Shown: positions 51,094 to 60,183, numbered from the stretch's first letter. The stretch: 64,000 nucleotides of DNA from Acidaminococcus fermentans_A (GCF_052216985.1 NZ_JBQOUY010000010.1:1-64000), one strand, 5' to 3'. A program made the numbers and translations. The notes: generated by a model from the sequence alone, not told the origin.

Positions 51094-52734
51094 ATGAAGA
51101 AGAAATACTGGCTGGGGTTCTGGGCCGCAGCTATTTTTTTACTGTTTTTCATGAATTCCGCCCTGCCTCTTACGGACAGTGTGGAAGGAAATTATGCCCT
51201 GACGGCCAAGGAAATGGTCTTGAGCGGCGATTGGCTTTCTCCCCAGATCTATGGCCGGTACTGGTATGACAAGCCGGTCTTTGCCTACTGGATGATCGCC
51301 TTGGGCTTCAAGATCTTTGGGTTCAGTGAATTCGGGGCCCGTTTCTTTCCCTCCCTCTTTGGTTTGGGCGGTCTCTGGCTCACGGTCCAGGCAGGCAAAA
51401 GGCTGTATCGGGAAGAAGTGGGGTTCCTCAGCGGGGTCCTGCTGCTCATGACCCTGGAGTTTTTCACCATTTCCAAAAGCGTCCTGACAGACGGGATGCT
51501 GTTCCTCTTCATGGATGGGGCCCTGCTGTGTTTCTTCTTGGGATACAGCAGCCGGGAAAAGAATTGGTATTACGGTGTCTATCTCCTTTCTGCCCTGGCG
51601 ACCCTGACCAAAGGCCCCATCGGGTTCCTGATGCCTGGATTCATCATCACCCTGTTCCTGCTCTATCAAAAAGACTGGAAATGCCTGAAAGATGCGAAAC
51701 TGGCCACTGGGATCCCGCTCTTCCTTTTGGTGGCCCTGCCCTGGTACATTGCCATGGCACGGGTCCATCCAGACTTCCTGGGCAGTTTCCTGGGGACACA
51801 GAACGTCCTGCGGGCTACGGTTTCGGAACACCCTCGGGATAATGTGATCTGGTATTATACGGCGGTGAATATCCTGAATGCCTATGCTTGGGTTGGGCTT
51901 GTGCCCGGCATGCTGTGGAACCTGCTGCGGAAAAACGGGAAATGGCATTATCCGGCGCCTCGGGAGGCCTTCCTGCTGTTGTGGATCGCTGCTGTCTTTG
52001 TCTTTTTCCAATGCATGGCCACAAAATACATTACCTATACGTATCCTCTGCTGCTGCCCCTGTGCGTGCTCACAGCCGATTATATCTGGAAAAAGGGCAG
52101 CGGCCTGGAGATGCGCTGGATGCTCTTGGGCAATATCCTTTTCTATGGAGCTTTGACTTTCGCCGCTTCTAAGGTGACCCGCCTGGCTCCCGGGGTATTC
52201 CCCAATCCCCACAACCTGTTCTATTTCATGTTGATCTATACCCTCTGCATGGTGGTGCTGGCTTTCCATAAATACAAGGGGAAGAGCAGCCAGGAAGTCC
52301 TTTCCACGGTGGTATTGCTGACCATCGGCTTCCATTGCTGCAGCCTGGATCTTTTGGCCAAACCTCTTATGGAAGATGTGACCGGGAAGACAGCGGCCCA
52401 GTTCATCAATGCTGTGGTACCGGAAGATATGCCCATTTACATCCGGGGCGGCGGCTATCCGACTTCCGGCGTATTCTATACGGGCCGGGAAATGGTGATG
52501 CTGGTGCCCGATGAGGAGGCCGAAGCTTTCAAACCCCGGAAAGACAGCTGGTCGGCTAAGAACATCATGCCCTGGACCACCTATGGACAGGTCCGGGAAC
52601 AGCCGGGCAAAGCGGTGGTGCTGGTGGATACCAAGACACGGAAACTGAAGACACAGCTGGAAGAAGATTGGCCCGGCATCTGGAAGAGAGTGAAACTGCC
52701 CGGCCAGTGGACCGTCATGATCAAAGAAAGGTAG
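51094..52734 (+). CDS. ArnT/PMT-like family 39 glycosyltransferase
   Basis: This 546-residue membrane protein has about twelve helices and a periplasmic C-terminal domain. The N-terminal loop has the family acidic motif TDSVEGNYALTAKEM (near residue 27), and YWYDKPVFAYW follows. Such enzymes transfer a sugar from a polyprenyl phosphate donor to lipid A or protein in the periplasm. GGAGG lies upstream. It probably modifies the envelope, consistent with a diderm cell. Confidence 0.87.
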   Translation: MKKKYWLGFWAAAIFLLFFMNSALPLTDSVEGNYALTAKEMVLSGDWLSPQIYGRYWYDKPVFAYWMIALGFKIFGFSEFGARFFPSLFGLGGLWLTVQAGKRLYREEVGFLSGVLLLMTLEFFTISKSVLTDGMLFLFMDGALLCFFLGYSSREKNWYYGVYLLSALATLTKGPIGFLMPGFIITLFLLYQKDWKCLKDAKLATGIPLFLLVALPWYIAMARVHPDFLGSFLGTQNVLRATVSEHPRDNVIWYYTAVNILNAYAWVGLVPGMLWNLLRKNGKWHYPAPREAFLLLWIAAVFVFFQCMATKYITYTYPLLLPLCVLTADYIWKKGSGLEMRWMLLGNILFYGALTFAASKVTRLAPGVFPNPHNLFYFMLIYTLCMVVLAFHKYKGKSSQEVLSTVVLLTIGFHCCSLDLLAKPLMEDVTGKTAAQFINAVVPEDMPIYIRGGGYPTSGVFYTGREMVMLVPDEEAEAFKPRKDSWSAKNIMPWTTYGQVREQPGKAVVLVDTKTRKLKTQLEEDWPGIWKRVKLPGQWTVMIKER

Positions 52735-52740
52735 GCCGTT

Positions 52741-53232
52741 ATGGAAGAAGAAAAAATCCGTTCCTATCTGGAACGGCAGGATTTTATCGGTTTCCAAGTG
52801 CATCAGGAGGAATTGGACCATCCGGACGAGCTCCAGCGGTATTTCCAACTGCTGGGCTTGGTTGGGAGCCAGCCGGCTTTAGCCCGGAAATTCTGTGGAC
52901 GCTGGGGACTTTCTTTTGCCGAGGATTGCGGTCCGGCCCTATGGGAAAACCAGGGAGCGGTGGATTTTGTCCAGAAGTTGGGGGAGGCCTTTCCCTATCT
53001 CTTTTTCTTGGCGGAAAAAGAAGGGGAGACCCTGAAGCTGCTGGTGATGCTCACTTGCCAAAGTGACCAGGTCCAGGGCGACAACCTCTCCCTGGATCCG
53101 GAAAAGTTCAGCAACTATCTGAAAAAACAGCTGAAGGGGCTGCTGCTGCTCAGTGAAAAAGCGGGATTGAGTCCGGAGAATGCCCAGGGAATGATCCAGG
53201 ATATCTATGGGTATTTCGGACTGGCTGACTGA
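52741..53232 (+). CDS. Hypothetical soluble protein
   Basis: This 163-residue protein is acidic, mostly helical and has no signal or membrane segment. No family is recognised. It begins six bases after the glycosyltransferase stop, so both are in one operon. It could be a partner or merely co-transcribed. Confidence 0.6.
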   Translation: MEEEKIRSYLERQDFIGFQVHQEELDHPDELQRYFQLLGLVGSQPALARKFCGRWGLSFAEDCGPALWENQGAVDFVQKLGEAFPYLFFLAEKEGETLKLLVMLTCQSDQVQGDNLSLDPEKFSNYLKKQLKGLLLLSEKAGLSPENAQGMIQDIYGYFGLAD

Positions 53233-53272
53233 AGAGTCAAATTCACAAATCATTCAAGAATTTGCCCTTCCT

Positions 53273-53301
53273 TTGACACAGGTCATGGGTATACTAATAA
53301 T
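53273..53301 (+). promoter_or_regulatory. Possible promoter of a short transcript
   Basis: Consensus TTGACA (53273-53278) and AATAAT (53296-53301), 17-base spacing, in a gap with no gene on the plus strand. Confidence 0.5.
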
Positions 53302-53307
53302 CGTAGC

Positions 53308-53411
53308 AGGGATTACCCCTCCTTGTTACATCTTCCCCATCAAATCATCATAAACAACTTCCTTTCAAGGAAAAAGCCTTCTGCTTCCCCAGCAGAAGGC
53401 TTTTTCCTTTT
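53308..53411 (+). ncRNA. Candidate short RNA ending at a shared terminator
   Basis: A transcript from the 53273 promoter would run about 100 bases to the terminator at 53367-53411. No ribosome-binding site plus frame is visible. It is a candidate small RNA; the promoter alone could also be chance. Confidence 0.3.
53367..53411. terminator. Bidirectional terminator before the LysR gene end
   Basis: AAAAAGCCTTCTGC pairs with GCAGAAGGCTTTTT around seven bases, with A/T flanks on both sides. It serves the minus-strand LysR gene and the plus-strand region. Confidence 0.92.
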
Positions 53412-53416
53412 GTGAT

Positions 53417-54316
53417 TCATTGAGGGGCTGTTTCAGCGGTTTCCAGGATCGCTCCCTGTTTCCGGGCAAATTCCAGGATGGTCTGGAGGGTTTCGTTTCC
53501 TACGGCATCCTTCTGCCACAGCATCTCGATTTCATAATACAAGGGTGGGTCCAGGGAGATGGGGACCAGGTCAGGCTCTCGTTCCGCCAGGGCACGGTAG
53601 AGGAATCCGCCAGCCACTCCGCTGCGGATCAGCTGGATCTTGGTATAGAGCTGGGTGGTGGACCACTGGACCCGGGGGGTGCAGCGCTCCTGGTGGAATC
53701 GTTCCAGGATGGTTTCCCGGAAATTTTGGCTGCCTTCGATTTCTACCAGATCTTCTTGGGCCACTTGGGCAAGGGAAAGAGATCTTTCTTGGGCATAAGG
53801 ATGATTCCGGCTGACACAGTAGACGATTTCACTTTTCTTCATAGGCTGGGATCCTACTGTGCCTGGATTGATATTCCTGCCACTGACGATGGCGATGTCG
53901 ATCCGATTGTCTTGGAGGGCTTTCCGCAGGGTCAGGGAAGTCCCATGATGGAGTTCCAGGCGGATCTCTGGATGTTCTTTATGGAACTGGGCCAGCATAG
54001 GGATTTCCTGGGCCTCGATCATGGGAGGGAGCCCCACCCGGATGGATGTATTCTTTTTCTGCAAACGGGTCATATCATCTGTGATCTGCTTGGCCCGCTG
54101 GAGCAGTTCTTCTACTTCCAGGGAAAAGTATGACCCTTCCGTGGTCAGGATCAGTTTCTTATGGGAACGTTTGAACAGCTTCAGCCCGAACTCCTCTTCC
54201 AGCTCCCGGATGGCCGCTGAAACAGCAGGTTGGGAAATGTGGAGTTCTTCGGCCGCCTTGGTAATGCTGTGCTGGCGGCAAACCTCCTGAAAATAGCGCA
54301 GTTGATGTAATTTCAT
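53417..54316 (-). CDS. LysR-type transcriptional regulator
   Basis: This 299-residue protein has a helix-turn-helix (AAEELHISQPAVSAAIRELEEEF) and a LysR effector domain. The ATG at 54316 is preferred because GGGAGGA lies six bases upstream. It is divergent from the BioY-hem operon, with 269 bases between, so it may regulate that operon. The effector is unknown. Confidence 0.93.
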   Translation of the reverse strand: MKLHQLRYFQEVCRQHSITKAAEELHISQPAVSAAIRELEEEFGLKLFKRSHKKLILTTEGSYFSLEVEELLQRAKQITDDMTRLQKKNTSIRVGLPPMIEAQEIPMLAQFHKEHPEIRLELHHGTSLTLRKALQDNRIDIAIVSGRNINPGTVGSQPMKKSEIVYCVSRNHPYAQERSLSLAQVAQEDLVEIEGSQNFRETILERFHQERCTPRVQWSTTQLYTKIQLIRSGVAGGFLYRALAEREPDLVPISLDPPLYYEIEMLWQKDAVGNETLQTILEFARKQGAILETAETAPQ

Positions 54317-54399
54317 GGATTTTCCTCCCAAACCTGGGGATCTTCCGCTAGCATCGGAGAATCCCGATTTTCCCTTTATAAATGTCTTGTCTTTTATAC

Positions 54400-54405
54400 A
54401 TTATA
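54400..54405 (-). promoter_or_regulatory. -10 box of the LysR gene
   Basis: TATAAT on the minus strand, 84 bases before the LysR ATG. -35 match poor. Confidence 0.4.
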
Positions 54406-54524
54406 TAAAAAACGTCCGAAAAAAATAACAACAGGTTCAATTATGATAAAAATAAGAAAAAATTATAATAACTGAAACTTTCTCCAGAGTTCGCAAAACA
54501 ACGGTAGAACTGGCGCAATTCTGT

Positions 54525-54530
54525 TATAAT
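54525..54530 (+). promoter_or_regulatory. -10 box of the BioY-hem operon
   Basis: TATAAT 55 bases before the BioY start. The -35 region is poor, which would fit activation by the divergent LysR. Confidence 0.45.
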
Positions 54531-54585
54531 AGGAACAAAAATCAAGAAGCTTGATCCGAAAGGAAAATCTTTTCAGGAGGAAACG

Positions 54586-55149
54586 ATGCAGACAACTCAT
54601 ACTCCTTTGGCTCTTTGTGGCCTTTTTACGGCTCTCATGGCGGTGGGGGCCTTGATCCATATCATGGTCCCTTTGGGGATCTGGCAGGTGACCATTTCCC
54701 TGCAGATCTTTGTAGCCGTATTGGCAGGCCTGTTCCTAGGCCGGCGGCTGGGCTTTCTCAGCGTCCTGGCTTATCTGGTCCTGGGGCTGGCGGGACTGCC
54801 GGTCTTCGCCCATGGCGGGGGACTGGGCTATCTGATGAAACCCACTTTTGGCTTTCTGCTGGGGTTTCCCTGTGCCGCCTGGATGACCGGTCTGCTGGCG
54901 GGCAATCCGGCCCGAGCCGGGCTGAAACGGCTGCTGACAGCGGCTCTAGGGGGCGAAATGGTTTATTACGGATGCGGGCTGGTCTATTATGACCTGATGT
55001 TCAACTGGGTGCTGCAGAATACGGGAGGCATTGGATTGGTACGGCTGTTGGAAGTCTGGTTCCTGAGTACGGTCTTGCCGGATTACGCCCTTTGTGCCCT
55101 GGCTGTCCTGGTCTATCGAAAAGTGGCACCCAGGGTAATAAGGAGATAA
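54586..55149 (+). CDS. bioY: BioY-family ECF transporter substrate component
   Basis: This 187-residue membrane protein has about six helices and BioY hallmarks: TISLQIFVAVLAGLFLG (near residue 36), GLPVFAHGGG and GYLMKPTFGFLLGF. It should bind biotin, either alone or with an ECF energising module encoded elsewhere. AGGAGG precedes the ATG. It is unusual as the first gene of a tetrapyrrole operon, since hemC starts two bases after its stop. Confidence 0.88.
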   Translation: MQTTHTPLALCGLFTALMAVGALIHIMVPLGIWQVTISLQIFVAVLAGLFLGRRLGFLSVLAYLVLGLAGLPVFAHGGGLGYLMKPTFGFLLGFPCAAWMTGLLAGNPARAGLKRLLTAALGGEMVYYGCGLVYYDLMFNWVLQNTGGIGLVRLLEVWFLSTVLPDYALCALAVLVYRKVAPRVIRR

Positions 55150-55150
55150 G

Positions 55151-56017
55151 ATGAAAAAACTGATTGCAGCAACTCGGGGCAGCCGTCTTGCCCTGGCACA
55201 GACCTATATCGTATGCCGGCTGTTGGAGGAAGCAGGGGTGGAAACGGAAATCCGGACGATTACGACTGCCGGGGATCGGGACCGGATCCATGCCCTGGTG
55301 AAAATCGGCGGCCGAGGGATCTTTGTCCGGGAAATCGAGCGGGAACTGTTATGCGGCGAAGCGGATATCGCTGTCCACAGTGCCAAGGATCTTCCCTATC
55401 AGCTGGCAGATGGACTGCTCATCGCAGGTACCCCTAAAGCAGCAGATCCTCGGGACGCCTTGATCCTTCCAGCTGGGAAGAGCCTAGAACCAGGGATGGC
55501 CGTGGGGACCGGAAGTCCCCGCCGGATCCAGGAAATCGGGCAGCTGTATCCGGATCTGGTCTTTCGGGATATCCGGGGCAATGTGACGACCCGGCTCCAT
55601 AAACTGGAACGGGGAGAATATGACGCCATCGTCCTGGCGATGGCCGGGATCCAACGCATGGATCTGGACCTGTCCCGGTATCAGGTCCTGCCGCTTCCTG
55701 TGGAACAAGTGATGCCTGCTGGATGTCAGGGCATCATCGGGATCGAATGTCGGAGAGGGGATCGGGATCTGGTCCGGCTCCTGCAGCGGATCTCTGATCC
55801 GGAGACCTGGCGCCGGTTCCAATGGGAGCGGGAATTATTCTGTTCGATGAAGGTGGACTGTTCCTGTCCCGTAGGGATCCACTGCCGACTGCTGGACCAG
55901 GGCCGGATGGAACTCTTGGCTATGGTGGACGGGAAACGAGCCCGGCGGCTGGGTTTGGAGAAAGAGGGGAAGGCACTGTGCGCTTCCCTGAAGGAGGAAC
56001 TCTATGACTGGAGATAA
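55151..56017 (+). CDS. hemC: Porphobilinogen deaminase
   Basis: This 288-residue enzyme joins four porphobilinogen units to hydroxymethylbilane. It has TRGSRLALAQT at the start, HSAKDLP with the catalytic Asp (near residue 79) and GTGSPRR. The dipyrromethane cofactor Cys lies in VDCSCPVGIHC, a more Cys-rich form than usual. It is slightly shorter than the usual 305-315 residues. The end overlaps the next gene. Confidence 0.95.
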   Translation: MKKLIAATRGSRLALAQTYIVCRLLEEAGVETEIRTITTAGDRDRIHALVKIGGRGIFVREIERELLCGEADIAVHSAKDLPYQLADGLLIAGTPKAADPRDALILPAGKSLEPGMAVGTGSPRRIQEIGQLYPDLVFRDIRGNVTTRLHKLERGEYDAIVLAMAGIQRMDLDLSRYQVLPLPVEQVMPAGCQGIIGIECRRGDRDLVRLLQRISDPETWRRFQWERELFCSMKVDCSCPVGIHCRLLDQGRMELLAMVDGKRARRLGLEKEGKALCASLKEELYDWR

Positions 56018-57473
56018 AGCCCGAAGGGGCGAAGTCTGGCTGGTAGGAGCCGGCTGCGGTGCCGGGCTCTTGACACTGGAGGGAAGAAAGATCCTGGCCC
56101 AGGCTGAAACGGTGCTGTACGATGCCCTGGTGCCCCCTGAAGTGCTCCGAGAGGTCCGCCCTGAGGCGGAACGGCTGCCGGTAGGCAAACGCAGCGGGCG
56201 CCACAGCATGGCCCAGGAGGCCATCAATCAGCTGCTGCTCCAAAAGGCCCGGGAAGGGAAACGGGTGGTGCGGCTCAAGGGCGGAGACAGTTTTGTCTTT
56301 GGCCGAGGCGGAGAAGAAGCACTGGCACTCCAGGCGGCGGGAATCCCCTGGCATGTGGTGCCGGGAATCAGTTCCGCGATCGCGGTGCCGGAACATTTCG
56401 GTATCCCAGTGACCCACCGGGGATTGGCCCGTTCCTTTACCGTGGTCACTGGACATACCCAGGATGGACTGGGAGAAGATTGGAAAGCCCTGGCCCAGCT
56501 GCAAGGGACTCTGGTATTCCTCATGGGAGTAGAGCGTCTGGAGACCATTTGCCGGTGCTTGGTCCAGGCAGGGAAGCCACCGGATACCCCGACCAGCGTC
56601 CTTTGCGGGGGATACAGCCCTCAGGAAATCCGCATTGACGGGACACTTTCCAACCTTCCGGGAAAGGCCAAGGAACAGGGGGCCTTTGCGCCGGCCATCA
56701 TCCTGGTAGGGCCCGTGGCTGACCTGGGACTGCAGCCGTCTTGGGAAGGGAATCTGGAGGGGATCCTGGTCACCGGGACCCCGGTGTTCTGCCAGGAAGT
56801 GGCAGGTGCTCTGGAAGCGGCTGGAAAGACGGTCACGGAACTTCCGATCCTGGATCTGGAACCGCTGTTCCAGAATATCCCGGAAGATTTTGACCGGTAT
56901 GACTGGCTGGTCTTTACCAGCCGGAACGGGGTCCGCCTGTTCTTCCAATGGTTCCGAGCGGCTCGGCAGGATTTCCGGCGGCTGGGGCAGGTGCGGTTTG
57001 CCTGCATCGGCCGGGGAACGGCTGAGGAACTAGCCCACCAAGGATTCCAGGCGGATCTGGTGCCGGAGACTTTTACAGCAGAAGCTTTAGGCAGGGCCTT
57101 GGGAGGAAAAATGGATCCCCGAGACCGCTGTCTCCTGCTCCGGGCAGAAGAAGGGTCCCCGGATCTGGTCCGGGAACTGGAAAAGGCAGGGCTGAACTAT
57201 CAGGATGCGTCCATTTATCGGGTCCGTTCCTTGGAGGACAAAGGGGGGACGCGCCGCCTGCTTTCGCCAAGGGTCATGATCTTTGGCAGCGGCAGGGGGG
57301 TCCATGCTTTTTTCCGGCAGTTCACCCTGGCACCGGAGACCCGGGTCCTCTGCATCGGTCCAGTTACGGCCCGGGCTGCCTGGGAAGAAGGCTGCAAGCA
57401 TGTGGAAACAGCCAGGATCCATTCCGTATCCGGCATCCGGGAAGCTCTGGAAAGAAAGGAAGTGCGGGAATGA
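56004..57473 (+). CDS. cobA-hemD: Uroporphyrinogen-III C-methyltransferase/uroporphyrinogen-III synthase fusion
   Basis: This 489-residue fusion makes precorrin-2. The N-terminal SUMT domain (about 1-245) has GAGCGAGLLTL, LYDALV, RLKGGDSFVFGRGGEE and VPGISSA. The C-terminal HemD domain (about 248-489) has FTSRNGVRLFFQ and an IGRGTAEEL segment. The ATG overlaps hemC by 14 bases. Such fusions are common in Firmicutes making cobalamin or sirohaem. Confidence 0.95.
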   Translation: MTGDKARRGEVWLVGAGCGAGLLTLEGRKILAQAETVLYDALVPPEVLREVRPEAERLPVGKRSGRHSMAQEAINQLLLQKAREGKRVVRLKGGDSFVFGRGGEEALALQAAGIPWHVVPGISSAIAVPEHFGIPVTHRGLARSFTVVTGHTQDGLGEDWKALAQLQGTLVFLMGVERLETICRCLVQAGKPPDTPTSVLCGGYSPQEIRIDGTLSNLPGKAKEQGAFAPAIILVGPVADLGLQPSWEGNLEGILVTGTPVFCQEVAGALEAAGKTVTELPILDLEPLFQNIPEDFDRYDWLVFTSRNGVRLFFQWFRAARQDFRRLGQVRFACIGRGTAEELAHQGFQADLVPETFTAEALGRALGGKMDPRDRCLLLRAEEGSPDLVRELEKAGLNYQDASIYRVRSLEDKGGTRRLLSPRVMIFGSGRGVHAFFRQFTLAPETRVLCIGPVTARAAWEEGCKHVETARIHSVSGIREALERKEVRE

Positions 57474-58039
57474 GTTATTTCCCCTTGATGGTCCAGCTGG
57501 AACAGCAGCCGGTCCTTTTGGTGGGAGGCGGGCGGACCGCACTCCATAAAGCCCGGATCCTGCTGGAATTCGGAGCCCGGATCCAGGTAGTGGCTCCCGT
57601 CCTTATACCCGGATTCCATGCCCTGCCGGTCCAAATAGCAGCAAGGAATTTCAGCCAAGAGGACATCTTCCGGGAAAAATGGCAGATGGTCGTGGCTGCG
57701 ACCAATGAAAGAGCGATCAATGAAAGAATCAGCCGTCTTTGTCAGGAACAGAAAATCCCAGTGAATGTAGTAGATGATCCGGCGCTGTGTTCCTTCATCT
57801 TTCCGGCCCTGCTGAAAGAGGGAGAAGTGATCTGTGCTGTCAGCAGCGGTGGCAGGAGCCCCCTGGTGGCACAGTATGTGAAAAGCCGGATCCAACAAGT
57901 CCTGCCGCAGGGACTAGGTGCCCTCAATGAACAGATGGGAAGATACCGGCAGCAGTTGGGACAGGAAGAAAAAGATCCCCGAAAACGGAAAGAGAGGCTG
58001 AAGGAGAGGCTCCAGCAGCTCTTAGACAGGTTCTCATAA
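57470..58039 (+). CDS. Precorrin-2 dehydrogenase (SirC/CysG-N type)
   Basis: This 189-residue NAD-dependent enzyme oxidises precorrin-2 to sirohydrochlorin. It has the Rossmann motif LVGGGRTALHKARILLEFGA (near 18), then VVAATNER and NVVDDPALCSFIFPAL. It carries no methyltransferase domain, which is supplied by the preceding fusion. It overlaps it by 4 bases. No ferrochelatase gene follows here. Confidence 0.93.
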   Translation: MSYFPLMVQLEQQPVLLVGGGRTALHKARILLEFGARIQVVAPVLIPGFHALPVQIAARNFSQEDIFREKWQMVVAATNERAINERISRLCQEQKIPVNVVDDPALCSFIFPALLKEGEVICAVSSGGRSPLVAQYVKSRIQQVLPQGLGALNEQMGRYRQQLGQEEKDPRKRKERLKERLQQLLDRFS

Positions 58040-58076
58040 AAAACATATCAAATGGAAAAATATTTTCCAAAAAGAC

Positions 58077-58104
58077 TTGCATTATTTTAAGAGTCTGTTA
58101 TAAT
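58077..58104 (+). promoter_or_regulatory. Rubrerythrin promoter
   Basis: TTGCAT (58077-58082) and consensus TATAAT (58099-58104), 16-base spacing, about 75 bases before the ATG. Confidence 0.7.
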
Positions 58105-58178
58105 AATAACCGTAAGAGATAATTAATATTAACAAATACAAAATCTTGTAAACTGTGTAAATCAGGGGAGGCAATATC

Positions 58179-58727
58179 ATGAAAAAGTTCATTTGCAGAG
58201 TGTGCGGTTATGTCTATGAAGGCGAAGAAGCTCCGGAAAAGTGCCCGCAGTGCGGCGCTCCCAAAGATAAATTCGATGAACTGAAAGAAGGCGTCAAGGA
58301 ATACGCCGATGAACATGTGGTCGGCGTTGCCAAAGGCGTGGATGAACGGGTGCTGGAAGGCCTGCGTCAGCACTTCACCGGCGAATGTTCCGAAGTAGGC
58401 ATGTATCTGGCCATGAGCCGGGTGGCTGACCGGGAAGGCTATCCGGAAGTGGCGGAAGCCTACAAACGGATCGCTTTCGAGGAAGCAGAGCATGCAGCCA
58501 AATTCGCAGAACTGCTGGGTGAAGTAGTCACCGACAGCACCCAAAAGAACCTGGAGATGCGGGCTGCTGCTGAACAGGGTGCCTGCGCTGGCAAGAAGGA
58601 AATCGCTACCCTGGCCAAACAGCTGGGCTACGATGCCATCCATGATACCGTCCATGAAATGGCCAAGGACGAAGCCCGTCATGGCCGCGTATTCGATGGC
58701 CTGCTGGCCCGTTACTTTGCAAAATAA
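58179..58727 (+). CDS. Rubrerythrin with N-terminal rubredoxin domain
   Basis: This 182-residue protein detoxifies peroxide in anaerobes. The rubredoxin domain comes first (CRVCGYVYEG...CPQCGAP, residues 6-27), the reverse of classical rubrerythrin. The diiron four-helix part has FTGECSEVGMYL, FEEAEHAAKF and KDEARHGR, giving the Glu/His ligands. GGGAGG precedes the ATG. It is monocistronic with its own terminator. Confidence 0.94.
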   Translation: MKKFICRVCGYVYEGEEAPEKCPQCGAPKDKFDELKEGVKEYADEHVVGVAKGVDERVLEGLRQHFTGECSEVGMYLAMSRVADREGYPEVAEAYKRIAFEEAEHAAKFAELLGEVVTDSTQKNLEMRAAAEQGACAGKKEIATLAKQLGYDAIHDTVHEMAKDEARHGRVFDGLLARYFAK

Positions 58728-58770
58728 GAGAGCCCGGTAACTGTATTCAGATACTGGTGTGGATAAAAAA

Positions 58771-58826
58771 GGCTGTACAAGATTGCCGACAGATCGATGT
58801 CGGCGGTCTGTACAGCCTTTTTTTTT
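58771..58826 (+). terminator. Rubrerythrin terminator
   Basis: GGCTGTACA pairs with TGTACAGCC, with an inner GCCGAC/GTCGGC helix, followed by T9. Confidence 0.93.
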
Positions 58827-58916
58827 GCCAGGAAAGATCTTAGTTGGCGGACCAACGCAGCCCAACCCTTTTTTGTGATATAATGGGGTGACTTTAAAAC
58901 CAGAAGGAGACAAATG

Positions 58917-59963
58917 ATGTCTGATTATTTTATTTCCCAAGTATATCCTTCCGATAAACGGACCAATGCCCAAGTGGATGCACTGTTGGAACAGGAAGGG
59001 ATCCGGCGGGATGCCAATCTGGATTATACCTGTGTGATGTTTGACAGCGACTATCAGGCCATTGCTACCGGTAGCTGTTTTGGCAATACCCTGCGCTGTA
59101 TGGCAGTGGATCATCGGCATCAGGGCGAAGGGCTGATGAACGAAATCGTTTCCCATCTGGTCCAGATCCAGTATGAACGGGGCCATCTCCATCTATTCCT
59201 CTATACCAAGTGCAGCTCGGCCAAATTCTTTGGAGATCTGGGCTTCTATGAAATTGCCCGGATCGAAGACCAGATCGTGTTCATGGAAAATCGGAAAGAT
59301 GGGTTTTCCAGTTATCTGGATCAGCTGGCCCAAAGCCGGATCGATGCACTGAAAGTGGCAGCCATCGTGATGAATGCCAATCCTTTTACCTTGGGGCATC
59401 AGTATCTGGTGGAAAAGGCTGCTGGGGAAAATGATGCAGTACATCTTTTCATGGTCAGCGAAGATGCCAGCCTGTTTCCCTATGCGGTGCGGAAAAAACT
59501 CATCCTGGAGGGGACCCGTCATCTGACCAACATCCGGTACCATGACAGCGGGCCCTATATCATCAGTCAGGCTACATTCCCCAGCTATTTCCAGAAGGAT
59601 GCAGAAGCCGTGATCGCCAGCCATGCCAACCTGGATCTGGCCATCTTTACGAAAATCGCCCATCGGCTGGGCATTACTTCCCGGTATGTGGGGGAAGAAC
59701 CTACCAGCGTAGTCACTGGCCTCTACAACCAGGTGATGCAGCAGCGTCTGCCAGAAGCCGGGATCCAATGCATCGTAGTCCCCCGCCGGGCGGAACAGGG
59801 GGAAGTGGTCAGCGCCTCCACCGTACGGAAAGCCATCCAGGAAGGCAACTGGGAAGGGGTCCGGGAGCAGGTCCCTCCTACGACTTGGGACTTCCTCCAG
59901 AGTGAGGCAGCCCGTCCCATCTTGGCAAAGATCCAGAAAGAGCAGGATGTGGTCCACTATTGA
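58917..59963 (+). CDS. citC: Citrate (pro-3S)-lyase ligase
   Basis: This roughly 348-residue enzyme acetylates the citrate lyase acyl carrier protein. A GNAT-like N-terminal half (MAVDHRHQGEGLMNEIV) precedes the nucleotidyltransferase half with MNANPFTLGHQYLVE (near residue 143) and the closing SASTVRKAI. Two ATGs compete (58914 and 58917); the second has better spacing to AAGGAG. A TATAAT lies at 58879. The citDEF genes are not adjacent, so citrate lyase must be elsewhere. Confidence 0.93.
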   Translation: MSDYFISQVYPSDKRTNAQVDALLEQEGIRRDANLDYTCVMFDSDYQAIATGSCFGNTLRCMAVDHRHQGEGLMNEIVSHLVQIQYERGHLHLFLYTKCSSAKFFGDLGFYEIARIEDQIVFMENRKDGFSSYLDQLAQSRIDALKVAAIVMNANPFTLGHQYLVEKAAGENDAVHLFMVSEDASLFPYAVRKKLILEGTRHLTNIRYHDSGPYIISQATFPSYFQKDAEAVIASHANLDLAIFTKIAHRLGITSRYVGEEPTSVVTGLYNQVMQQRLPEAGIQCIVVPRRAEQGEVVSASTVRKAIQEGNWEGVREQVPPTTWDFLQSEAARPILAKIQKEQDVVHY

Positions 59964-59974
59964 GTGGGTCCAGC

Positions 59975-60003
59975 TTGTGTTTTGCTACTGTATCTGTTAT
60001 AAT
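59975..60003 (+). promoter_or_regulatory. metK promoter
   Basis: TTGTGT (59975-59980) and consensus TATAAT (59998-60003), 17-base spacing, just before the SAM riboswitch. Confidence 0.75.
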
Positions 60004-60025
60004 TACAAAGCAAAATCACATATTG

Positions 60026-60169
60026 CTCATCAAGAGTGGCGGAGGGAATGGCCCAATGAAGCCACAGCAACCATGGCCTTGGGCCAACGGTGCTAATTCC
60101 TGCAATGCGGTCTGTCGATTGTAAGATGAGAGTCCTATAGGTACTCTCATGTTTGAGAGTATTTTTTTT
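60026..60169 (+). promoter_or_regulatory. SAM-I (S-box) riboswitch with terminator
   Basis: The aptamer begins CTCATC-AAGAGTGGCGGAGGGA and closes with GATGAG (60125-60130), which forms P1 with 60026-60031. Three alternative pairings are visible. ATGAGAGT (60126-60133) can pair with ACTCTCAT (60143-60150) as antiterminator. TACTCTCA (60142-60149) can pair with TGAGAGTA (60154-60161), followed by T8, as terminator. SAM binding should fix P1 and switch metK off. Confidence 0.95.
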
Positions 60170-60183
60170 GTAAGGAGGAAAAA

